A DNA stretch of 60,000 bases from Owenia fusiformis (Eukaryota; Annelida; Polychaeta; Sabellida; Oweniidae): positions 41,953,394-42,013,393 of the forward strand of contig CAIIXF020000005.1 of NCBI GenBank assembly GCA_903813345.2, read 5' to 3'. The position numbers and the translations under genes were made by a program. Below the pieces are notes generated by a model that searched no databases, was not told the DNA's origin, and saw nothing but the letters and a program-made list of their open reading frames with translations. The stretch's first letter is position 1. Every line of letters begins with the position of its first letter. Shown in pieces: positions 1-11,200 of the stretch.

Positions 1-82
1 AATATGATTTGAAACCCATGTTGAATGACTGAGTTATTAACATGCATTTGTTTGGGTTACCTTTTATTGACTCTCCTTGTAG

Positions 83-202
83 CTTTGGACAACTGAAGAA
101 ATAGATAAGGAAAGATATTGGAGACAACGCAACCCTTTATTTAGAATTCACATATGTTATTCTGCAGAATCCCAAAAACACAATATTGTATACCCTCCTG
201 GG
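83..202 (+). CDS. possible upstream exon of the TASOR-like gene
   Basis: After a good acceptor (ctctccttgtag) the only open frame reads LWTTEEIDKERYWRQRNPLF and continues to a GGG|GTTAAT donor candidate in phase 0, which fits the phase 0 start of the exon at 2104. The second half of this candidate is the first unit of the 88-bp minisatellite, so the 3' end is uncertain. The first 20 residues look protein-like; the rest may be repeat read-through. Confidence 0.3.
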
Positions 203-1905
203 GTTAATTACTTCAATTGTTGATTGATTTAAAATTCACATATGTTATTCTGCAGAATCCCAAAAACACAATATTGTATACCCTCATGGGGTTAATTACT
301 TCAATTGTTAATTGATTTAAAATTCACATATGTTATTCTGCAGAATCCCAAAAACACAATATTGTATACCCTCATGGGGTTAATTACTTCAATTGTTGAT
401 TGATTTAAAATTCACATATGTTATTCTGCAGAATCCCAAAAACACAATATTGTATACCCTCCTGGGGTTAATTACTTCAATTGTTGATTGATTTAAAATT
501 CACATATGTTATTCTGCAGAATCCCAAAAACACAATACTGTATACCCTCCTGGGGTTAATTACTTCAATAACCCAGATGCGAGTAGAAATAATCTTGATT
601 TACGTCATTAAAAATTCAAAATTCAGTCAAAGTAATATCATATTTGAAATCTACATGTAAAACTACATCTAGAAAAGTGGTTTTAAAAAATGTTTATCAA
701 CTTTGAAAAATTAATTTTCTTTGAAAATGTGACTTCTAGCTCGGGGAGATTCCCCATAGACCCCATGCTATAAAATCACAAAAAATGAAATATCTTTTCT
801 TTTAGTGGACAGATAATATTTTGCTTTACTGGACATATTTTCATTAGTATAAGTATCAGACACATAAGGGTTATATGAAAATTGAGCCTCTTAAATTGAT
901 AATATTCAAGTTTAAGGGAACTTTTTTATATACCTGCCATGTTAATTGACCCGAATCAGCCACCTGGTGGTGAAACTGGTAACTACTTACTCGCATTTGG
1001 GTAATTGTTGATTGATTTAAAATTCACATATGTTATTCTGCACAATCCCAAAAACACAATACTGTATACCCTCCTGGGGTTAATTACTTCAATTGTTAAT
1101 TGATTTGAAATTCACATATGTTATTCTGCAGAATCCCAAAAACACAATATTGTATACCCTCTTGGGGTTAATTACTTCAATTGTTGATTGATTTAAAATT
1201 CACATATGTTATTCTGCAGAATCCCCAAAACACAATATTGTATACCCTCCTGGGGTTAATTACTTCAATTGTTGATTGATTTAAAATTCACATATGTTAT
1301 TCTGCAGAATCCCAAAAACACAATATTGTATACCCTCTTGGGGTTAATTACTTCAATTGTTGATTGATTTAAAATTCACATATGTTATTCTGCAGAATCC
1401 CAAAAACACAATACTGTATACCCTCCTGGGGTTAATTACTTCAATTGTTGATTGATTTAAAATTCACATATGTTATTCTGCAGAATCCCAAAAACACAAT
1501 ATTGTATACCCTCTTGGGGTTAATTACTTCAATTGTTGATTGATTTAAAATTCACATATGTTATTCTGCAGAATCCCCAAAACACAATATTGTATACCCT
1601 CCTGGGGTTAATTACTTCAATTGTTGATTGATTTAAAATTCACATATGTTATTCTGCAGAATCCCAAAAACACAATATTGTATACCCTCCTGGGGTTAAT
1701 TACTTCAATTGTTGATTGATTTAAAATTCACATATGTTATTCTGCAGAATCCCAAAAACACAATATTGTATACCCTCCTGGGGTTAATTACTTCAATTGT
1801 TGATTGATTTAAAATTCACATATGTTATTCTGCAGAATCCCAAAAACACAATACTGTATACCCTCATGGGGTTAATTACTTCAATTGTTAATTGATTTGA
1901 AATTC
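143..1905. repeat. 88-bp minisatellite (about 15 units, interrupted once)
   Basis: Units containing TTCACATATGTTATTCTGCA and TACCCTCCTGGGGTTAATTA repeat with an exact 88-bp period at 143-569 and 1003-1905. Units differ at only a few bases, so the array is young. A 433-bp transposon splits it. Confidence 0.95.
570..1002. mobile_element. small inverted-repeat transposon (MITE) inside the minisatellite
   Basis: Ends ACCCAGATGCGAGTA and TACTCGCATTTGGGT are inverted repeats. AAT flanks both sides (567-569 and 1003-1005) as a possible target duplication, and the minisatellite unit resumes exactly where it was broken. It has no coding capacity. Confidence 0.8.
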
Positions 1906-2103
1906 ATTTTGCTTCAGAGAGATTTTCAAAATATTATGTATTCTTGAACAATCATTTTGAAGATAATGAAAAAATATCCAAAATTTGCAGTTAGTAACGC
2001 ACTACCCTCCAGTGTGATTCCTTATTTAGTAATAATTAACAAACTACATGTATGTTAGAAATTAAAGCAAAAACAAATGATGAAATGAAATGTTCCTCTC
2101 TAG

Positions 2104-2258
2104 GTTTCAAGCACCCAAACCTCGTCACATGGAATTGGACATATACAGTATGAAGGACGTCATAAACGAAGACTTGGACAGAGACTTCATCCTTATAACA
2201 GGTCTTTGTGTAGCAGCTCCAGTGAATCTTATAGACTGAGATCATACAGGCCTTACAG
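2104..2258 (+). CDS. TASOR: TASOR-like exon a
   Basis: Acceptor tgttcctctctag, donor CAG|GTTGGT. It is read in phase 0 and ends with two bases of a split codon. The frame encodes a basic Ser/Arg-rich stretch ending SYRLRSYRPYR. An alternative frame is also open, but only this one joins the next exon without a stop. Confidence 0.7.
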
Positions 2259-5200
2259 GTTGGTTTAGAACAGTAGAGTTTTTGATTTTAAAATTAACAT
2301 TTATTTGCCTTAATAAACATGCAAAAGTGCATGTACAGAGATTTATCTACAGATTTCTCAATATCATTTGTTTATGGAACTCCCTTGTTATATTCTCCAG
2401 AGAACTGAAGGAACTATTTTCCAACATGTCCACGAGGACGTACAGTCAGCGACGGGAAAATGCAAATGGTGAACCTGATATACCAATAAATGATCTCAAA
2501 ACAGAAGGACGATTTAAAAGCTATAAGTTCACCCGCTCTACATCAAATTCCATTGATGACGATGGAGATATTAAAGAACGTCCTGAAGATGTACCAGAGT
2601 ATAGCGCCAGGCGACAGAGGACGCAAGATCTTGATAGGTTAATGGCAAACTCGCATGGTGATAATAATGAGCGAATGTTTCAATCTGATATGAGAACGTA
2701 TGAACAGGAGGTATGTCTGACCAAATTAAGGAATAACTATTGCCAGTGTTTTCAATATAACACAGCCTTCCATTGTTAAATAAGCATTTAATTTTGTTAT
2801 AATTTGAATTGCTCTGGTATTTCAAAAAATTATGCCTCTAAATCTCAGAATGAAAAAAAATAAGGTTGTAGATTTTTTAACTAAATGCACATTTTAAAGT
2901 AGTACATTCCAGGACACTACAGTGTAATAATCAGTATCTTCTAATTCAAACTGCACACTTTTGCTTTTATGAGAATTGCATGATTAAAATATGTAAATCA
3001 TTCATGTGTATGCCTAGGCAAACAGAATTCAAATTTAATAGACTAAGAGCTGGTCTACTTTTGAACAGTCACTTTTATTCTCATAATTTCCTGTTGGTAA
3101 CAGATCCCATTCACATAATGTGGTGAAAAATTCAAAACCACTGAACACTTTTTAATCAAGTGTCCACTGCTACTTAATGAACGTGAAGTTCTTCTTGCAG
3201 GACTATCAGACTCGAACTGTTTACGTGATTTTGAACCATACTTAATCCAAAGGAAAACATATTTTCTATTAAATGGAGATGAAAATTTGGACATTGAAAC
3301 AAATGAAAAACTGATTGAAATCACTGCTCACTATACTTTTCAAGCTATACAAAGTCTGGGACAGGGTAATTTTTAACATTTGATCTTGATACCATCACTT
3401 GGTACTGGGGAACAAGCAAACCAAACAACAACAAAAAAGAAAAAGCTTCTCTGAAAATGTGTATATGTAAACATGTAACCGATTGATTTTTAGAAATAAA
3501 TTTGAAGTATGTAAAAAAAAATCATTCACTTTTTAGGATATGAGGACCTCTTCAGCTGCTATGCTAGCTCATAAACAGGAGACAAGGACTGGTAAATACT
3601 CACATAATAATCATAGAACTGTCACCTTCTCCTACCCTAACACATGATTCTTATCTTTGCCCATGATGTACATTGAAACCTTGTTATTGCCAACACAGGG
3701 GGCAAGGTCTTTTATTGTATGAGATATTTAAAAAGTTGCATAATGTGAAAAATGTACAAGAATCTATATCATCTCTCAAATATTGATTTTATGTATTCTT
3801 GAAATGATTTTTTATTGTTGTTTATTTTTAATTTGTAATTTTATTGCTTTATTAATGGAAGAGATCGATCCATGGATAAAGAAAGAATCATGTAGTTATC
3901 ATGAAGTATTGCTTAATGAGCACCTGCTTTGTTGTGAAAACCTTGCTTGGTTGTGGATATTGCTTTGTTGTGAATACCTTGCTTGGTTGTGGATATTGCT
4001 TTATTGCGGAAACCTTGCTTGGGAGTGGAAATTGATTGATTGGGTGGCACAAAGTATAGAAGGGAGATATGAGGGAGATAAGTTGCTAAGATATATCCTG
4101 TATCCTGATTTTGAGGATTTAATATTCAGAACCTCACCTCCCAGAATCTCCCACCATATCTCCCACTCCTGGGCATTTCACCCACTTCTGGAAAACTTTA
4201 CTTGGTATAGGATAAAGCAGTTATGTACAGTTGGTTTGGAAATGGGATTTAACCCTCTGGAGATATGCATATCTACCTTCCGTCTTTATGATCCCTCATA
4301 TGCATATTTCCCTCTGGGTAAATCCCATATCCAAAATCCTCTCAGTACATATTCCTTATGTATCATTTCTATAGTCTAACCATTCAAACAATGTTACTGT
4401 GCTCTTGTAATATTTTAAGATGCAAAATAGAGATATTTAGACTAGGAAGGTGATAACAATGACAATAATTCCTAAGTCTGGAACATTTTACTGAATTTCT
4501 TATTGTGAAAAAGGAACTTCTAATATAAGCAAGAATATTATTCATTTATTGATGCAGGTCTCCATTTACATGGAGCATTGCACTTCAGAAAAAAAAACAT
4601 TGATGATGAAGAAATTCTGTGCAACTTTGACATTTAAAGAATCTAGGCTATTCATACATAAATATTTATATTGGAATGTGACTAATTAACCTTTAAAAGG
4701 GAAACAAAAATTGAGTGAAATGATATCTTTGAAGATATTCTGTATCATCATCTATATTACTTTCATGTTTGGTTGTCATGGCAATCTACTAGCCATCTCA
4801 GGTTAATTGAATTTCGTCATTTAGGAAGAGAAAGAAATCGTATATAGAATGATAATAGAAATATGAAAATGGAAATTGATTTTGAATTTTGGAACAATGG
4901 TATAATGAATTGAATCAAAAGGGCATGAGTTCATGTTGGTTTTATCACTCAACATTCTAATAATTTCAGCATGTTGAATTGAGGCTCAAAATTCACATTT
5001 CAATTCTTAATTATAGCCAAATTTACTGGTCATACATGGTTATGATTGTTGAATAACTGGACTTTGTGAAAATCATGTAACAACCACTGCCTGCTATTTT
5101 CTTTTGCTCACCTGCTTGATAATTGACTGTGGCTTTCCAAAGGAGGATGTTTTCCAAGAGCCCAGGCTGATACATACCCAAGAAGATATGAAGCTATGCT

Positions 5201-8200
5201 ATTCTCACAAAACTGTTAGGATTGGTCAAAATTGGCATCAGGGGACTTTTGAAATTTTAGCTTATGCCAGATAGATTCAACTCAACTAATTACCATAATA
5301 AAAGTGAAACTCATCTTACAAAATCATTGGTGTCAGTCCCTCAGTCCATTCTCATTGCTCAGTAACAGAGCCTTGTCTCATTACCATTGTTTGTTCTGTG
5401 CATGTCTGTTCATGTTTTGAAACAGATAAAAAGTTCTCCACTGCCCTGTTCATTCATCATTACCCCAATGCAAGGTTCTTGGGATACTCTCATTTGGTTT
5501 GAACACAGCTAATATGTCAGTATGTACATTTTCTATTATTTACATTTCATAACCAATAAAAATATTAGCTCAAGTTCATTAGAAATGTAACTGATTCAGG
5601 AGCTTGTGTTTTTCAATTAATAAGTGAAAATTAGATGTCAGGATATATCAATGCTATAGAGATGTGAATATATTAACAAGGAGTCTTCCATCAGTTTTGT
5701 GAAAATATCAACCCTGGTTTATGTGATTTTATCTTTTAGAGCACAATTTGTGAATATTATAATTGTATAAAATTAGTGCATCCCAAAGGTGTTTGACTTG
5801 AAATATGGGAATTGTTTTAGTTCTCAATAATTATAAAGTTTAATATTATAACAGTTCCAACTTAAGTACAGGTCATGGGACAATTTAGATACTTCAGGGG
5901 AGGGTCAGCTATAGAAGAGAATGTCACAATATTTGATTATAACACTACAGTGATTGAACATTCCAAGTAAAGTATTTGTACTATATTAGAGTATTCTTCT
6001 AATTAAATCATAATATTTTTTATTAAGTATGACAGTAACTAAACATTTCCCGGATCTTTTAAGATGTTTCTCTCTCTATATTTAACCCTCCCTTTTAGTC
6101 TCTTGTTTGTATATACTGTAGTAAAACTGCAAATCAAACAGAAGTGTTTGGCTGTATACTCAAGGGGCGAGGAGGAAAATTCTCAATAAATGGTGTATAG
6201 TTGGTTTGGCAGCATTTTCAGTTAGGGGAGAGTCTTGGATGAAACTTCCACCTAGGTGATAGCTTCACAGAGTGGTAGGAAGTTCTTTTTTTTGAGGAGT
6301 TAGCCCCCAACCCCCCAAAAACATCCCACCCTGGGAAAAAAATTGTTCACACTAAATAACCTTAGATATTTTGATGTTTGTAAGTGACATACATAGATAA
6401 TATATATATGAATCACTTGCAGTATAATTGATGCTGATAACTCCTAAAGAATTTGAAAATTAGTACAAAGTATGTACCCCAGGGGGCAAATTCGTGACTC
6501 ATTTTCTTACTATTTTGATTCTAACTTTTCGATTAGACACTGTAAGAGGCTGGAAAAATTCATGTGAAGTGCCCAATAGCAGGGTTAGTAACCCTGAAAG
6601 ATGCAAAGCCATGGAAGAGGTAGGAGCTGAGAAAAAAATTGTTGATTTTTCGAAAAATTTGACATTTTTGACAGCTGGATTTTGTGTATGACTATAGCTG
6701 ACCCTTATAATTTCTAGATCCATCCCTCTATGATGATATTTATGGTTTTATATTGTGAAACTAAGATGTAAAACATAATTTAGATGGGTTTTAAGGAAGT
6801 TAAAGGTTTTAAACAAGTCCAAAATTTGAAAAATTGTAAATATAAGGTTTCAAATTTACGAATTCCAGGTATAGCCATGGCTGACCCCTATAGTTTCTAG
6901 ATCCATCCCTCTGTGATGATATTTATGGTTTTGCCATGTGGAACTAAGATGTAAAACATAATTTAGATGGGTTTTAAGGAAGTTAAAAGTTCTAAACAAG
7001 TCCAAAATTTGAAAAATTGTAAATATAAGGTTCCAAATTTACGAATTCCAGGTATAGCCATGGCTGACCCCTATAGGTTCTAGATCCATCCCTCTATGAT
7101 GATATTTATGGTTTTGCCATGTGGAACTAAGATGTAAAACATAATTTAGATGGGTTTTAAGGAAGTTAAAGGTTTTAAACAAGTCCAAAATTTGAAAAAT
7201 TGTAAATATAAGGTTTCAAATTTACGAATTCCAGGTATAGCCATGGCTGACCCCTATAGGTTCTAGATCAATCCCTCTATGATGATATTTATGGTTTTAT
7301 AGTGTGGAACTAAGATGTAAAACATAGTTTAGATGGGTTTTAATGAAGTTAAAGGTTTTAAACAAGTCCAAAATTTGAAAAATTGATCTCAAAATTGGTC
7401 TCAAATTCACATTATTCAGGTACAGCCTTGAATGAGCCCTGATAATTGAAGGTTATGAGCATAATAGTATCAACTATGATATCATAGCTTAGAGACCAGG
7501 TGTAGAATATATACCTGTTGCAGCAGTTAGTCTGCTGCATATAGATGGAGTGAAAAGTCGTGAACTACAGTAAAATCTCTCTAATCTGAATGCTACTGGT
7601 ATTTGGACCAGCTAAAAGCATTCTAATTAGGAGTGTTTGAATTTTGAGGTTTTTACATCTACAATACAAGTTCTGGATTTTGAAGAAATTTGAATGCATT
7701 CTCAATGAAAAATATTAATAATATTTATACTAACCACATAAAAAGCTTCATAGCATTCCAAAATCCAATTCAAAAGTTTTGATATCATAACAATTCAGTG
7801 TTAAACTGACAATATTTGAGGAATTTTGTAAGAAATATGTGATATTTGGTAAAAAGCGTTCAAGTTAGACAGGTTAATTTTTCAAATATGAGTGTTCACT
7901 GTTCGAAGTAAAAGGTGTTCAGATTTCAATTTTTTAAACATAGGAGTCAATGGGAGGAAAACTTGGACTGGGAAAAGTGTTCAGATTGGTTGGTGTTCAG
8001 ATTAGTCAGGTGTTGGGATGATTGGTAGGTTTTCACAATAGTCAGATGTTGGGATATACAGGTTTCACTGATGATATATCATTTATACAAGATGATGAAC
8101 TAGAACTACTGTACTAGGCGCATTTGATAATTTTTACCACAATGTTAATACTATGTCAGGAAAAGAAAGCACCCATGACACTTTGCTTGTACAACTTGAA

Positions 8201-11200
8201 AATCAACAACACTTTAAGATTTGATAAAGGTGTCTACCAAATGAGTAATCCACATAAATTCAAGCACTTGGCATGCTATTCCCTATGATGCTATTTATAG
8301 ATTTTTAGTCAATGTTATTGATCAGCTTATTGGTTTCATTACTTTCTCTAGAATCTAAAATTGACTTTGGGTTTATGAGAGTAGTAAATTGGAATGCAGT
8401 TATATGAAGTATTGAATTGGCTGGAATTGGACACATGTTGCCTAGCTATGTGTGAGTAAACTATGATCTTATATGGATACAAACAGTTCGTTTGACAATG
8501 ATCATCTATCCTATCTGTAAAATCAGAACTTGAAAAGGGGTTTGAAATGGAGATCGATGAAACCATACCACAAATTGATAAAACTTTCGTGATCGATGCA
8601 ATGGCTATGACAAAAGGAAAATTATGATTAACTTATATGTTGAAATTTGGAGAGTTTTGGAAAGCTATATTTGACTACTCCATCAAATCTAGTAAAGTAG
8701 CCCAAAGAATAGATTTCATATTAGACTCCTAGTAGTCTCCATCAGTAAAGGATTCTGAAAGAATGCAAAGAATGGATGCTTCCCCTTCTGAACTTTAATC
8801 CAAAGAAGAAATTACACCATTACCTAAAAATATGAATACCTTTTGGCCAAGTCATATAAAACAAATTTTCAAAGATTACAAAGAAATTTGATAAAGCAGC
8901 ATTCTAAAAATGTGCCAAATGTCAAGATTGTTTTAAGTGGAACTATTGGAGAGAACTTAAATATCTGTGAAAATGATAACTGAAATCCCCTGCTAAATTC
9001 CACTCTTGGAGAGGCTGATTTTAAACTTATTCACTCTGTTTTACATTCAGTAGGAGAACATGTGGGACTGCAGTAATTTGCATCAATGACACTGATATTC
9101 TAATTTTATGACTATCATTTCAATAAATGTAAAAAATTCTTCAACTGCTAGAAAATGTCATCTGCAAAGTCAGTATGTAAACATTTTCTACAATGTCTGT
9201 TTGTTTGAAACATATTGATCATATATATCACCATATATACTTTTTTGATCTACATGAAGATTTTAGTGCGACAAGACCCTATTACCCTGGAATTCCTAAT
9301 CTCATTGCACATTGCACTAACAGGAGTTTCTAGGCCCAGCGGGGTATGATCCTTATAATCCTTATTTTCCCAAATAATTACTGTTGCCTGATGACAAGTT
9401 GTTTTATTGGGAGTGTAGTGATTATAATTTGATAATTTATAATAATATTTTGTATTAAGAGATGATCATTGCTTAATAACAGTATGGGCATAACAAAATA
9501 TAGAGAAATCATGTTTATTTTAATTAACCATGTCTTTATGTATTTTGACAATGTAGAACATTACATCGAACATGTTGATGTGAAAAAGTAAAAATGCTAT
9601 ATCACATAATAAATATCATCAAATAATAATTAATTAGTTATAATCCATATAATCAATCAATTACTACACTGTATACGATATCCCTAAGAGCAGTTAGTTT
9701 AGGGGGGGGATTCATTAACCTCTCACCCCCTTAGGAACTCTAGGGTAAGGTCCTCAACTCTAATGATTTTTCTTTTAACAATACTTGTAACATGGATCAA
9801 ACCTGACCACAATATTTTCAACATCTAATTTCTAAGCTAAAAAGTCATACATTCAAAAAGAGAGACATCCAAGACAACCTGAAATCTTAAAGGAGGACTG
9901 AAAGTATCGCAACAGATTTAGGACAGTCACATGTTGGATTTTTGCTATTTTCTGAGGATTTGAGGAGGTGCATATGTTAGGCCCATGCATTTCCTCCAGG
10001 AAAAGCACTCATAGAGATGATAAAATAATTTCTATTTGAGACAGGGTGCAAACAACCCACCCACATGCATCAATATGTTGTGTTTTGATGCACAGTTAAC
10101 CCCTTTAAAGAAATAATGCATTCCATCAGGGGTTTAAAGATATCAAATATGGGTGACCAAAATTAAGCTGAAAGTAATGGAGCACCTGAGTTTTCCCTAT
10201 GGGAAAATAACAGGAAAATATTGTTTTCTGCTTTATCTAGAAAGAAATTTATCATTCCTTTTTATGGGTTAACTATGTCTCAAAACGCAACATATTGATG
10301 CAACAAAAATTGAAAAAAGCAGGGGTGAAAGGGCTTGAAAATCAGGACAACATTTCCGAAAAAAACATGTGGGTGGATTGTTTGCACCTTCGCTGTCTCA
10401 AAGTCCAAACTATTTTATCATCTCTAAGAGTTCTTTTCCTGTAGGTAATGCAATGGCCTATCATATGCACCTGCTTAAATCCTCAGGAAACAGACAAATC
10501 TAACATATGACTGTCTGAAATATGTTGCAATACTTTCCGTGCTCCTTTGAGACCTGATATTTCTCAATTTTTCAAACATTGCACTTGTTAAAATTCTTAA
10601 ACTTCCTTAAAATTCATCTTCGGTATGTTTTACTTCTTAGTTTCACACTATAAAAATATATGTTTCATCATAGAGGTATGGATGAAAAAGCCATGAGGGT
10701 CATCCATAGCTGTACCTAACATTCCTAAATTTGAAACCTTATATTTACAATTTTTCAAATTTTGGACTGTGTTTAAAATCTTTAACTTCCTTAAAACCCA
10801 TCTAAATTATGTTCTACATCTTTAGTTCCATACTACAAAACCATAAATATCACCAAAGAGGGATGGATTTAGAAACTATAGGGGCCGGCCATGGCTATAC
10901 CTGGAATTCGTAAATTTGAAACCTTATATTTACAATTTTTCAAATTTTGGACTTGTTTAAAACCTTTAACTTCCTTAAAACCCATCTAAATTATGTTTTA
11001 CATCTTAGTTCCACATGGCAAAACCATAAATATCATCATAGAGGGATGGATCTAGAACCTATAGGGGTCAGCCATGGCTATACCTGGAATTCGTAAATTT
11101 GAAACCTTATATTTACAATTTTTCAAATTTTGGACTTGTTTAAAACCTTTAACTTCCTTAAAACCCATCTAAATTATGTTTTACATCTTAGTTCCACATG

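Noticed and set aside
143-1905. CRISPR-like array
   Set aside because: Units are contiguous 88-bp tandem copies with no unique spacers, in a eukaryotic genome.
3783-4379. 198-codon open frame, plus strand
   Set aside because: It is built on a short tandem repeat and AT-rich intron sequence, with no domain and no fitting splice signals.
6494-6691. paired 65-codon frames at 6494 (+) and 11444 (-)
   Set aside because: They are the same sequence in the two arms of the foldback element, with no domain.
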